64,000 bases of DNA, from NCBI RefSeq assembly GCF_003002065.1, contig NZ_PVZG01000011.1, positions 1 to 64,000 on the forward strand. The letters are read 5' to 3'. The stretch's first letter is position 1. Each line of letters starts with the position of its first letter. Of this stretch, positions 7,693 through 15,220 are shown one piece after another. This stretch comes from Pseudosporangium ferrugineum (GTDB taxonomy: Bacteria; Actinomycetota; Actinomycetes; Mycobacteriales; Micromonosporaceae). Below the pieces are notes generated by a model that was given only the letters and a program-made list of their open reading frames with translations, was not told the DNA's origin and did not search any database. Position numbers and translations under genes: made by a program.

Positions 7693-7807
7693 CCCCATAC
7701 GCTAACGGTCCGCGCGGGCAGGCTCCCGATGGAGAGTGTTTTGTCCGTTTACTCGGAACGTTCGTGGAAATGTCCCGACGCCAACGACGTAGAGTTCGGC
7801 GCGGGGC

Positions 7808-8584
7808 TCACGGGGACAACTCCATGACCGCAAGGTAGTAAGGGCGGTCGGCGGTGTCGACGGATTTGAGCCGCCACCGGGTGCCCTCGAGCAGCCCCGT
7901 CAGCTCCTCCACCGAGCAGTTCAGATAGTCGAACCAGTCCGTGGCCAGCAGCCGGTAGCGCAGCCGCAGCCGCAGCTGGCCGCCGAGCCGCCCGCGTTCC
8001 CTGTTCCGCCGGTGGTAGGCCACGTGCACCGGGTCGGTCGTGCCGTACGGGTCGGTGCCCTGCGCGATGATCCGGGCGCCGGGCCGGGCCAGCGCGGCGA
8101 GCGCGGTCAGGAAGGCGGGGGCGCGCTCCGGCCCTTCGAGCAGCCCGAGGTTGTTGCCGAGCAGCAGGAACGTGTCGTAGCGGGCGGTCGCGCGGGCATA
8201 GTCGTCGACCGTGGCGATGACCGTGTCGCGCAGCCCTCGATCGCGGGCGACCTCGACGGCGCCGGCGGAGGTGTCGAGGCCCGTGACGGCCATGCCGCGG
8301 CGCTGCAGTTCGAGCGCCGTACGCCCGGCCCCGCACCCGATGTCCAGCACGGCGCCCCGGCAGAGCCGCAGGGCGCGCACGTCGTGGGGCTGCCACTCGG
8401 CCGGCTCGGCGAGGTAGTGGTCGGCGGGGGCGCCGTTGATCAGGCCGTCGTCGCGCTCGATGATCTCGATGACCGGCCGCGGCACCCGGCCGCCGGCCAG
8501 GGGGCGGGGGCCGATCCCGGTTCGCACGGCGTACGCGTCCCGGATCATCTCTCCGAAGACGTCGCCGATCACAGGCTGATCCAT
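7808..8584 (-). CDS. class I SAM-dependent methyltransferase
   Basis: A 258-aa methyltransferase. Motif I is VLDIGCGAGRT at 79-89, followed by the acidic end of strand 2 (VTGLDTSAGAVEVARDRG) and the motif IV region YDTFLLLGNNLGLLEG. An N-terminal segment with IIERDDG is typical of small-molecule methyltransferases of the UbiE/class XI type. The substrate cannot be read from sequence. The ATG at 8584 is separated by only 18 bp from the divergent oxidoreductase start at 8603, so the two genes appear to share one promoter region. ATG 8548 is a possible alternative start. Confidence 0.88.
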   Translation of the reverse strand: MDQPVIGDVFGEMIRDAYAVRTGIGPRPLAGGRVPRPVIEIIERDDGLINGAPADHYLAEPAEWQPHDVRALRLCRGAVLDIGCGAGRTALELQRRGMAVTGLDTSAGAVEVARDRGLRDTVIATVDDYARATARYDTFLLLGNNLGLLEGPERAPAFLTALAALARPGARIIAQGTDPYGTTDPVHVAYHRRNRERGRLGGQLRLRLRYRLLATDWFDYLNCSVEELTGLLEGTRWRLKSVDTADRPYYLAVMELSP

Positions 8585-8602
8585 TGTCACTACTCTTGAG
8601 GC
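8585..8602. promoter_or_regulatory. 18-bp divergent promoter with overlapping -10 elements
   Basis: The whole gap between two divergent start codons is 18 bp. For the plus gene, TACTCT (8591-8596) lies 6 nt before ATG 8603. For the minus gene, AAGAGT (complement of 8592-8597) lies 7 nt before ATG 8584 and keeps the key A2 and T6. Both genes would be leaderless from one near-symmetric -10. The same geometry recurs at 36291-36308. Confidence 0.55.
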
Positions 8603-8974
8603 ATGGCGACCCTGGAGCAAATCGCTGCCGAGAAGTACGCCCTGCTGACCACGTTCCGCAAGGACGGCCGGGCGGTGGCCACGCCGCTCTGGGTCGTGCC
8701 CGACGGCGCGGGTATGGCCTTCTGGACGGTCAAGGGCACCGGCAAGCTCAAGCGCATCCGCAACAGCGGCCGGGTGACCGTGGCACCGTGCGACGTGCGG
8801 GGCACCCCGAAGGGCGAACCGGTCGAGGCGACCGCGCGCATCGGCGACGAGGCCGACCTGGCCCGGGTCCGCCGGCTGCTCAAGCGGAAGTACGGCGTGA
8901 CCGGCCGCCTGGTCCTGCTGGGCAGCCGCCTCCGCCGCGGGGCGCAGGGCACCACGACGATCCTGGTGTCCTGA
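8603..8974 (+). CDS. PPOX-class F420-dependent oxidoreductase (split beta-barrel)
   Basis: A 123-aa flavin-fold protein of the pyridoxamine-5'-phosphate-oxidase-like family. Typical elements are KYALLTTFRKDGRAVATPLWVV at the start and KLKRIRNSGRVTVAPCDVRG (about 47-66), which forms the cofactor-phosphate binding face; VRRLLKRKYGVTGRL follows near the end. Actinobacterial members usually use coenzyme F420 and act as dimers on quinones, bilins or unknown substrates. The start is fixed by family alignment and by the TACTCT element 6 nt upstream. It is divergent from a methyltransferase across an 18-bp gap, which hints at coordinate expression. The real substrate is unknown. Confidence 0.9.
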   Translation: MATLEQIAAEKYALLTTFRKDGRAVATPLWVVPDGAGMAFWTVKGTGKLKRIRNSGRVTVAPCDVRGTPKGEPVEATARIGDEADLARVRRLLKRKYGVTGRLVLLGSRLRRGAQGTTTILVS

Positions 8975-8997
8975 GCACGCCGCCGCCGGGGACGAAG

Positions 8998-9031
8998 AAG
9001 GGGCGATCGCCTTCCCCGGCGCTCGCCCCTT
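8998..9031. terminator. hairpin between convergent genes
   Basis: AAGGGGCGA (8998-9006) pairs perfectly with TCGCCCCTT (9023-9031) across a 16-nt loop. It is located between the oxidoreductase gene (stop 8974) and the convergent bldC gene (stop 9061), and could end both transcripts. Confidence 0.6.
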
Positions 9032-9060
9032 GCTCGATCTCTCGGTCGACTGCGGTTCGT

Positions 9061-9270
9061 TCAATCGCCCTGACGCTGCGTGGGGATCTGCCCCTGCAGC
9101 AGGGCGCGAACCTCCGACTCCCGGTAGCGTCGGTGCCCGCCCAGGGTGCGAATTGCGCTGAGCTTGCCCGCCTTGGCCCACCGGGTGACGGTCTTCGGGT
9201 CGACACGGAACATCGACGCCACCTCGGCCGGTGTTAGTAGCGGCTCAGGATCGTGCGTACGCGATGCCAT
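9061..9270 (-). CDS. bldC: BldC, MerR-like developmental DNA-binding protein
   Basis: A 69-aa protein consisting of a single winged helix-turn-helix. It contains LLTPAEVASMFRVDPKTVTR, then WAKAGKLSAIRTLGGHRRYRE, nearly identical to Streptomyces BldC as I recall it. BldC binds head-to-tail on direct repeats and delays entry into development while tuning many genes. Unlike true MerR regulators it has no effector or dimerisation domain, and length here matches. GGAGGAG sits upstream of the ATG. The following genes (conserved unknown, valine dehydrogenase, DUF3073, then purM/purF) repeat the bldC neighbourhood of streptomycetes, which supports the assignment. Confidence 0.95.
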   Translation of the reverse strand: MASRTHDPEPLLTPAEVASMFRVDPKTVTRWAKAGKLSAIRTLGGHRRYRESEVRALLQGQIPTQRQGD

Positions 9271-9572
9271 CGGTCACTCCTCCACAGGTACCTAAAGACA
9301 TCGGCCGGGGTCCCGCCGGCCGGTGCGTCTCTCATGGTCCGGCTAGTCCCCGATGTCCGACATGGGCCGAACGGCCGAACGTCCCTAGATAGACGGTTGA
9401 AGCATGCCCGATTTATCCGGGCTTTATACGCCAGAAAGTGTCGCGTTTGGACCGAAAATCACGCTTCGAGCGACGATGGCTACGAAGAGTATTCGCCTTG
9501 GGAGCGTTCCCAGGGGCAGCGATCCGTGCCCCTTCGTACCCTTTTCGCTGGTCAGGGCGTTACCCTCGTCGA
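9271..9572. other. bldC upstream region
   Basis: About 300 bp between bldC and the 3' end of the next minus-strand gene. It includes the bldC promoter, the strong GGAGGAG site and a short imperfect dyad (GCCCGATTTATCCGGGC, near 9404-9420). No RNA gene or clear ORF is visible. Confidence 0.4.
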
Positions 9573-10412
9573 TCAGTTGCAGCGCTCCAGCAACTGCACA
9601 GCGCGCCACCGGGCGACCAGTTTCTCGTACGCCTCGGTCGCCGCGTCCGCGTCGCCCCGCGACAGCGCCGACAGGCCGGCCGCCACCAGCCCGGGTGAAT
9701 CGTCGTCGTGCAGGGCGTCGTTCTTCAGCAGGCCGGTGAGGCCGCCGTAGTCCAGCTCGACGATGGAACGCGGGTGGAACTCCTCCAGCCAGCGCGTACC
9801 CTCCTCGACCGCCTCGGTGATCGGCGCATCGCCCAGGGACTTGCGCAGGACGGAGACGCCCCGGTGCGCGCGCCGGCGGGCCTTGGAGATCTCCGTGCGG
9901 TAACGCAGCGTGCGCTTGCCGCCGGTCAGGTTGATCTCCCGCTCGTCCAGGTCCACGAAGACGAACCAGCGCAGCGGCACGCCCCACGTGGCGATCTGCT
10001 CGTGCACCCGCGGCACGCCGTGCTCGAGCACCTTCGCGCCGCTGCGCCAGTCCTCGACCACGGCCTTCGCCTGACCGGCGAGCACCGGCGGCACGAAGGC
10101 GTCGGCGAGGACGCTGGGCACCCCGTCGCGCGCGTTCAGGGCCGCCTCGGCGACCCGGAGCCGCAGATTCCACGGGCAGACCAGCAGCGTGTCGCCCCAC
10201 TCCATCACGTACGCCTCGTCGGGCAGATCGGGCAGCCGGGTCCAGCCGGCGCCGAGCGCCTCGAGCACGGCGGTCCGCTGCCGGACCGGCCCCTCGACAG
10301 GGCCCAATGCCCGGCCTTCCCGGGCATAACGACGCCAGAAAAGCTGACGGTCCCGGTCGAAGGCGGTCAGCGGTTCGTAAACGCGCAGGTACGACGCGAA
10401 CAGTGACGGCAC
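9573..10412 (-). CDS. conserved hypothetical protein of the bldC-vdh locus
   Basis: A 279-aa soluble protein, MPSLFASYLRVYEPLTAFDR at the start and VARWRAVQLLERCN at the end. There is no signal peptide or membrane segment. The middle contains WGVPLRWFVFVDLDEREINL and a basic patch TEISKARRRAHRGVSVLRKS; the C-terminal part ends in a helical repeat (ALSRGDADAATEAYEKLVARW) resembling a tetratricopeptide unit. I recall homologues at the same place beside bldC in other actinomycetes, but no assigned function. The gene is divergent from the dehydrogenase at 10575. Confidence 0.8.
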   Translation of the reverse strand: MPSLFASYLRVYEPLTAFDRDRQLFWRRYAREGRALGPVEGPVRQRTAVLEALGAGWTRLPDLPDEAYVMEWGDTLLVCPWNLRLRVAEAALNARDGVPSVLADAFVPPVLAGQAKAVVEDWRSGAKVLEHGVPRVHEQIATWGVPLRWFVFVDLDEREINLTGGKRTLRYRTEISKARRRAHRGVSVLRKSLGDAPITEAVEEGTRWLEEFHPRSIVELDYGGLTGLLKNDALHDDDSPGLVAAGLSALSRGDADAATEAYEKLVARWRAVQLLERCN

Positions 10413-10574
10413 GGCGCGATCCTTTCACGAAATCGCCGCCGATTGACTTCCCGCGCGGAGCCAATCAGGTGGCACCGCGCGCGACTAGGCTCGTTGATGT
10501 CCGGCACACCCCGCCGGAGCAGGCAGCGCGTCCCACGAGGGCGTGCACCCACACACCTGTAGGAGAGAGCAGCC

Positions 10575-11657
10575 ATGGGCGTGTTCGTAAGCAGCGACGG
10601 CACCGATGCCGCCGGGCACGAGCAGGTCGTCTTCTGTCAGGACCGGCACACCGGCCTGAAGGCGATCATCGGTATCTACTCGACGGCTCTCGGGCCGGCG
10701 CTGGGCGGGACCCGGTTCTACCCGTACGGGAGCGAGGAGGCGGCCGTCACCGACGTGCTGAACCTCTCGCGCGGCATGGCGTACAAGAACGCGCTGGCCG
10801 GCCTCGACCTCGGCGGGGGCAAGGCGGTCATCTGGGGCGACCCGGCGCTGGACAAGACCGAGGCGCTGCTCCGGGCGTACGGGCGCTTCGTCGAGTCGCT
10901 GCACGGCCGCTACTACACCGCCTGCGACGTCGGCACGTACGTGCCGGACATGGACATCATCGCCCGCGAGACCCGCTACGTGACCGGCCGCAGCGTGCAG
11001 CACGGCGGGGCGGGCGACTCCTCGGTGCTGACCGCCTGGGGCGTCTTCCAGGGCATGCGCGCCGCCGCCGAGCACACCTGGGGCAGCCCCACCCTGGCCG
11101 GCCGCCGGGTCGGCATCGCGGGCCTCGGGAAGGTCGGCAAGTATCTGGCGGGTCACCTGATCGAGGACGGCGCCTCGGTGGTCGCCACCGACGTCAGCCC
11201 GGCCGCGCTCGACTGGGCCCGCACCACGTACCCGCAGATCGATCTCGTCCCGGACACCCGGACCATGATCACGAGCGACATCGACGTGTACGCGCCGTGC
11301 GCGCTCGGCGGCGCCCTCGACGACGACACCGTGCCCGTCCTGCACGCCAAGATCGTGACCGGCGGGGCGAACAACCAGCTCGCCCACCCCGGCATCGAGA
11401 AGCTGCTGGAGGAGCGCGGCATCCTCTACACGCCCGACTACGTGGTCAACGCGGGCGGCGTCATCCAGGTCGCCGACGAGATCGAGGGCTTCAACTTCGA
11501 CCGGGCCAAGCTGCGCGCCACGAGGATCTTCGACACCACGAGCCAGATCCTGCGGCTCGCCGACGACGAGGGGGTGCCGCCGGTGGTGGCCGCGGACCGC
11601 CTCGCGGAGCGCCGGATGGCCGAAGTCGGACGACTCCGCAGTATCTACCTGGGTTGA
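10575..11657 (+). CDS. vdh: Leu/Val/Phe-type amino acid dehydrogenase (valine dehydrogenase)
   Basis: A 360-aa NAD-dependent enzyme that oxidatively deaminates branched-chain amino acids to 2-oxo acids, the first step of valine catabolism and a source of acyl-CoA precursors. The N-terminal domain holds [12 protein letters not shown] and the catalytic lysines in [17 protein letters not shown] (Lys71 and Lys83). The Rossmann domain begins with [10 protein letters not shown] at 179-188. [12 protein letters not shown] and [14 protein letters not shown] complete the family pattern. The ATG at 10575 follows TAGGAGAG. Position next to bldC matches the streptomycete vdh locus. Leucine versus valine preference cannot be settled from sequence. 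Confidence 0.93.
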   Translation: MGVFVSSDGTDAAGHEQVVFCQDRHTGLKAIIGIYSTALGPALGGTRFYPYGSEEAAVTDVLNLSRGMAYKNALAGLDLGGGKAVIWGDPALDKTEALLRAYGRFVESLHGRYYTACDVGTYVPDMDIIARETRYVTGRSVQHGGAGDSSVLTAWGVFQGMRAAAEHTWGSPTLAGRRVGIAGLGKVGKYLAGHLIEDGASVVATDVSPAALDWARTTYPQIDLVPDTRTMITSDIDVYAPCALGGALDDDTVPVLHAKIVTGGANNQLAHPGIEKLLEERGILYTPDYVVNAGGVIQVADEIEGFNFDRAKLRATRIFDTTSQILRLADDEGVPPVVAADRLAERRMAEVGRLRSIYLG

Positions 11658-11836
11658 GGCTTTTGTACGCCGTCGCGCGCCGCGTCCCCGACACGCCGCG
11701 ACGCGCGACGGTGGTACACGTAACCCGAGGTGCCGAAGGCGGCATCGTCCATGTACCGTAAGACCCACGAGAGATGCCTGACGTCATCGGGGCCCGCCTT
11801 CGGGCTGCCCCGAATTCTGTGCGAGGGGGTCGAGCC

Positions 11837-12052
11837 ATGGGGCGCGGCCGTGCTAAGGCCAAGCAGACAAAGGTGGCCCGGGAGTTGAAGTATCACTCCC
11901 CGAACACCGACCTCACCGCCTTGCAGCGCGAACTGGCGGGTGCTGGTAAGTCCGACCATCACTTCAACGACGACGACAACGAGTTCGTCGACGATGAAGA
12001 CGATGACGATGCGGACGACGAGCACGACAGCTGGTCGCCTTCGAGGCGCTGA
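11837..12052 (+). CDS. DUF3073 protein
   Basis: A 71-aa actinobacterial protein: basic start MGRGRAKAKQTKVARELKYH, the conserved SPNTDLTALQRELAG segment, then a very acidic Asp-rich end (DDDNEFVDDEDDDDADDE). The charge split between the two halves is typical of DUF3073. I chose ATG 11837 because it gives the family's usual N-terminus; an in-frame start at 11774 adds unconserved residues. Function is unknown. It stands alone between vdh and a terminator. Confidence 0.88.
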   Translation: MGRGRAKAKQTKVARELKYHSPNTDLTALQRELAGAGKSDHHFNDDDNEFVDDEDDDDADDEHDSWSPSRR

Positions 12053-12066
12053 CCCGTATCGCACAG

Positions 12067-12088
12067 AGCACGCGGCTTCCCGCGTGCT
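12067..12088 (+). terminator. terminator hairpin after DUF3073
   Basis: AGCACGCGG (12067-12075) and CCGCGTGCT (12080-12088) form a perfect 9-bp stem with a CTTC loop, 15 bp after the DUF3073 stop. A short T-containing stretch follows. Confidence 0.7.
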
Positions 12089-12325
12089 TCCGTGTGTCGC
12101 GGTCGTTCCGGCAGTTCATGGTGCCCCCGCAGCCTGACCGCGCGGGCATCATGTTCTCGTCGTAGTCGTTCCCTTCCACCGCGCGGCCTGCGCGGCGCTC
12201 CCGCACGTATCTCGGCGTACGGGAGCCGCCGACGCCTGCCGACAGTCGGTGCTGGGCGTTTCCGGGTCCCCCGCAGGGGTGGTCAACGGCGGCTTCGGCA
12301 TGTCCGAAATCGGTCAACGCCGTTC

Positions 12326-12547
12326 TCAGCGCGGCCGGTTGTTCCAGTTGTAGAACGTCGGGATGTTCTCGAAGTGGTTCCAGGCGCAGACCGCCGAGCC
12401 GTCCTTCGTCACGGACTCCGCGCGCCGCTGCCGGGCCTCCTCTGCCTCCTCGATCAGGGCGGCCAGGCCCGTACGGGTGTCGCGCACCCGCGCCGTCACG
12501 GGGTCCGTCTCGGGGTCAGACGGCCGTGGGCTCGTGATCTCGGGCAT
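12326..12547 (-). CDS. amcA: AmcA-like RiPP precursor with multiple cyclophane triads
   Basis: A 73-aa precursor peptide. Residues 1-50 are a charged helical leader (GLAALIEEAEEARQRRAES). The C-terminus from Cys54 reads CAWNHFEN, then IPTFYNWNN, then RPR. It contains four aromatic-X-Asn/His triads: W56-N-H58, F59-E-N61, F65-Y-N67 and W68-N-N70. These are the sites on which three-residue cyclophane-forming radical SAM enzymes link an aromatic ring to a side-chain beta carbon. The gene starts inside the maturase gene's 3' end (32-nt overlap, different frame) with GGAG about 10 nt upstream. The AmcA name is from memory of the family. The product and bioactivity are unknown. Confidence 0.85.
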   Translation of the reverse strand: MPEITSPRPSDPETDPVTARVRDTRTGLAALIEEAEEARQRRAESVTKDGSAVCAWNHFENIPTFYNWNNRPR

Positions 12548-13640
12548 GGTCCAGCACTCCGTCCAGTAGGCGAATCTTGCTGTTGAGACAGTGGTCCGTC
12601 GTCGTCACGTCGAAACGGCCCCGCTCGAAGTAGCGGTTGGCCGCATGCGCGCCGCCGCAGAAGCCGAAATACGGGCACCGGTCACGGCAGGCCTCGACGC
12701 CGTCCAGAAACTCCCGGATCCACGGGGTGCCGGTTGCTCCGGCGAGGATCTCCGCCAGCGGGGTGGTCAGGACGTTGCCGCTGCTGAAGTCGCCGTACCG
12801 GGGATCGGAGAAGCCGGCCAACTCGGGCGAGAGCAGCACCACGCTGCCGTCGTGCGCCACGGTCGGGATCGGGTCGAGGCGCCGGGGCAGCACGGCGTCC
12901 GCCGTACCGTCGAGCACCGCCGCCACGTAGCGCAACGACCACTCGATCTCCCGCAGGTGGATGCGGGGGTCCCGCCGCCAGGCGCCGACGAGCTCGGACC
13001 AGAAGGCCGTCACGTCCTCCTCGGGATGCCGGTTGGCGCGCAGGTTCACGCCCTCCAACTCCTCGACGTTGATGCCAAGGACGTCGCAGCCCAGCTCGAG
13101 GAAGTAGTCGTACAGCTCGGTGGCCAGGCCGGGCACGGGCCGCCCGACCACGCACAGCGCGGAGAACGGGATGCCGTGCCGCTTCAGGGCCTCGATCCCC
13201 CGCACGATCCGCGCATACGCCGGCTTGTCACCGGCCGTGACGCGATCGCCGTTACGCGCCTCGGGCCCGTCGACGCTCACGCTCACCCGGACGCCGTGCT
13301 CGGCGAAGAACTCGCACCACGCATCGTCGATCAGGGTCGCGTTGGTCTGCACGTGGTGCTCGACGCCTTCGGCGAACGGCCGCATCAATTCCGCCAGGTG
13401 CGCCCGTCCCGCCGCGAGGGGCTCACCCCCGTGCCAGACAACCGAGAATCTTCCCGTACGGGCCCAGGGGTTCACAGAAGCAGCGACGGCGCGGGCCACC
13501 TCCACGGGCATCTTCCGGTCCGCCCGCCGCAACGGCAGGTAGCAGTAGGAACAGTCAAGATTGCAGAGTGTGGTGGGCTGCATGACGACATAGGTAGGAA
13601 CCGTGGCGATCCCGCGCATACCGCTCCAGCGATCCCGCAC
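12516..13640 (-). CDS. amcB: AmcB-like radical SAM/SPASM cyclophane-forming maturase
   Basis: A roughly 374-aa radical SAM enzyme. The [4Fe-4S]-SAM motif CNLDCSYC is at about residues 26-33 (CX3CX2C). GGEP-type SAM contact VVWHGGEPLAAG and SVDGP follow. A C-terminal SPASM region carries Cys near 318, 322, 328 and 351 (CRDRCPYFGFCGG, later DHC) for auxiliary clusters. It should install C-C crosslinks on the overlapping precursor encoded immediately downstream. GTG 13640 is preferred over GTG 13646 because GGGGAGG then lies at proper spacing. No exporter, protease or second modifying enzyme is encoded beside it. Confidence 0.9.
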   Translation of the reverse strand: MRDRWSGMRGIATVPTYVVMQPTTLCNLDCSYCYLPLRRADRKMPVEVARAVAASVNPWARTGRFSVVWHGGEPLAAGRAHLAELMRPFAEGVEHHVQTNATLIDDAWCEFFAEHGVRVSVSVDGPEARNGDRVTAGDKPAYARIVRGIEALKRHGIPFSALCVVGRPVPGLATELYDYFLELGCDVLGINVEELEGVNLRANRHPEEDVTAFWSELVGAWRRDPRIHLREIEWSLRYVAAVLDGTADAVLPRRLDPIPTVAHDGSVVLLSPELAGFSDPRYGDFSSGNVLTTPLAEILAGATGTPWIREFLDGVEACRDRCPYFGFCGGAHAANRYFERGRFDVTTTDHCLNSKIRLLDGVLDHARDHEPTAV

Positions 13641-13678
13641 AGCCACCTCCCCGTCCGCGCCGTCGTCGGCTCAGGGCC

Positions 13679-13770
13679 AGGCTAAGCGCCGACGTCCACC
13701 CGAGTGTGCCCCGCCCGGCCCCGCACGACGAAAAGATCCGCGGGTGCCCTCACATCGACACACGCGGATC
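13679..13770 (-). promoter_or_regulatory. candidate promoter/operator region of amcBA
   Basis: A TAGCCT -10 candidate (complement of 13679-13684) lies about 40 bp before the amcB start. Upstream, GATCCGCG (13735-13742) and CGCGGATC (13763-13770) form a perfect 8-bp inverted repeat with a 20-bp spacer. This could be a two-half-site operator. No regulator gene is adjacent, so the binding protein is unknown. Confidence 0.4.
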
Positions 13771-13879
13771 ATTTCACACGAACCCGAGAAAGCCTCACAC
13801 CTCGCCCAGAATGCATCCCACACCCGGACCCGCCGCGGACCGCCGGACCGCCGCTGACCCGAGCGTTCGGGTCCGGCAC

Positions 13880-13990
13880 CCCGCCGGCCCGCCCGCTGCC
13901 CAACCAGCCGCCGGCCGGGGTGTCCGCCTGGCCGCCCGCCTGCTGGACTTCCTGACGCTGCCCTACCTCCCGGCGGGCGGTTCCGCCGGT
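13880..13990. terminator. probable purM terminator region
   Basis: Between purM (stop 13991) and the amcB upstream region, CACCCCGCCGGC (about 13880) can pair with GCCGGCCGGGGTG (about 13910-13922) with one bulge, giving a GC-rich hairpin. The rest of the 340-bp gap is C-rich and has no ORF that I trust. Confidence 0.35.
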
Positions 13991-15142
13991 TCAGCCGCGG
14001 GTGTACTGGCCCATCATCTGCACCTGGCCGGTGCCCTCGATGACCTCGCCGACCTGCCACGCCTCCACGCCGCGGCCGGTCAGGTAGGCCATGGCCCGGT
14101 CGGCGTCGTCGGCCGAGACGATCGTGAACATGCCGACGCCCATGTTGAACGTGGCTTCCATCTCGGTGTCCTCGATGCGGCCCTTGGCCTGGATCAGGTC
14201 GAAGATCGACTGGGGGCGCCAGGACGACCGGTCGACCACCGCGTCGGCGTGCTCGGGCAGGATGCGGACCAGGTTGCCCGGGATGCCGCCGCCGGTGACG
14301 TGCGAGAACGCGCGCACGTCGGTCTCCTCGATCAGGCCGAGGCAGTCCTTGGCGTAGATCTTCGTCGGGGTGAGCAGCTCCTCGCCGAGGGTGCGCTGCT
14401 TGCCGAAGTCCTCGACCACCGTGTCGAGCCGCATCCGTCCCGCGCCCAGCAGCACGTGCCGGACCAGCGAGTAGCCGTTGGAGTGCAGGCCGGACGAGCG
14501 CATCGCGATGACCGCGTCGCCGATCTCGACCCGGTGGGCGCCGAGGATCTCGCTCTCCTCGACCACGCCGACCCCGGTGGCGGAGACGTCGTACTCGTCG
14601 GGACGCAGCACGCCCGGGTGCTCCGCCGTCTCGCCGCCGAGGAGCGCGCAGCCGGCGTACCGGCAACCGTCCGCGATGCCGGCGCCGATCTCGGCGACCT
14701 TGTCCGGCACGACCTCGCCGCAGGCGATGTAGTCCAGCAGGAACAGCGGCTCGGCACCGCAGGCGACCAGGTCGTCCACCACCATGGCGACGAGGTCGAT
14801 GCCGATCGTGTCGTGGATGTCGAGCTGCTGGGCGATGACCAGCTTGGTGCCCACGCCGTCGGTCGACGAGGCCAGGATCGGGCTCGTGTACTTCTGGGTG
14901 TTCAGCTTGAACAGGCCCGCGAAGCCACCCAGGTCACCCATCACCTCGGGGCGGGTGGTCTTCTTGACCTTGCTCTTGAGCAGCTCGACCGCGCGCTCAC
15001 CGGCGTGGATCGAGACGCCGGCGTCCGCGTACGTCACCGTGCGCTTGCGTCCGGGCCGGCCGGCGCCCGCTGACCAGGGCTGGCGGTCGGCGCCCTCGGC
15101 ACCGTTCGATCCGGCACTGCTGCGCTCGGACACGTGCGTCAC
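13991..15142 (-). CDS. purM: phosphoribosylformylglycinamidine cyclo-ligase (AIR synthetase)
   Basis: A 383-aa enzyme that closes FGAM to aminoimidazole ribonucleotide with ATP, the fifth step of de novo purine synthesis. After a poorly conserved 35-residue N-terminus, the canonical start YADAGVSIHAGERAVELLK appears, followed by GGFAGLFKLN, STDGVGTKLVIAQ, GIDLVAMVVDDLV and GGETAEHPGV. The C-terminal ATP-grasp-like half carries SHVTGGGIPGNLVRILP. It is 78 bp downstream of purF on the same strand and is very likely co-transcribed with it. Confidence 0.97.
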   Translation of the reverse strand: MTHVSERSSAGSNGAEGADRQPWSAGAGRPGRKRTVTYADAGVSIHAGERAVELLKSKVKKTTRPEVMGDLGGFAGLFKLNTQKYTSPILASSTDGVGTKLVIAQQLDIHDTIGIDLVAMVVDDLVACGAEPLFLLDYIACGEVVPDKVAEIGAGIADGCRYAGCALLGGETAEHPGVLRPDEYDVSATGVGVVEESEILGAHRVEIGDAVIAMRSSGLHSNGYSLVRHVLLGAGRMRLDTVVEDFGKQRTLGEELLTPTKIYAKDCLGLIEETDVRAFSHVTGGGIPGNLVRILPEHADAVVDRSSWRPQSIFDLIQAKGRIEDTEMEATFNMGVGMFTIVSADDADRAMAYLTGRGVEAWQVGEVIEGTGQVQMMGQYTRG

Positions 15143-15220
15143 GGTTCTCCCCTTTGATGGTGGTGCTGCTCGGCTGGGCCGCTGAGTTCGACGTCGGGTG
15201 CTGGTGGGTGGTACCGCGTA

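Noticed and set aside
11964-12317. Possible third RiPP-locus gene just after the precursor
   Set aside because: It needs a TTG start without ribosome site, runs through the DUF3073 terminator and antisense to DUF3073, and its sequence is Arg/Cys noise.
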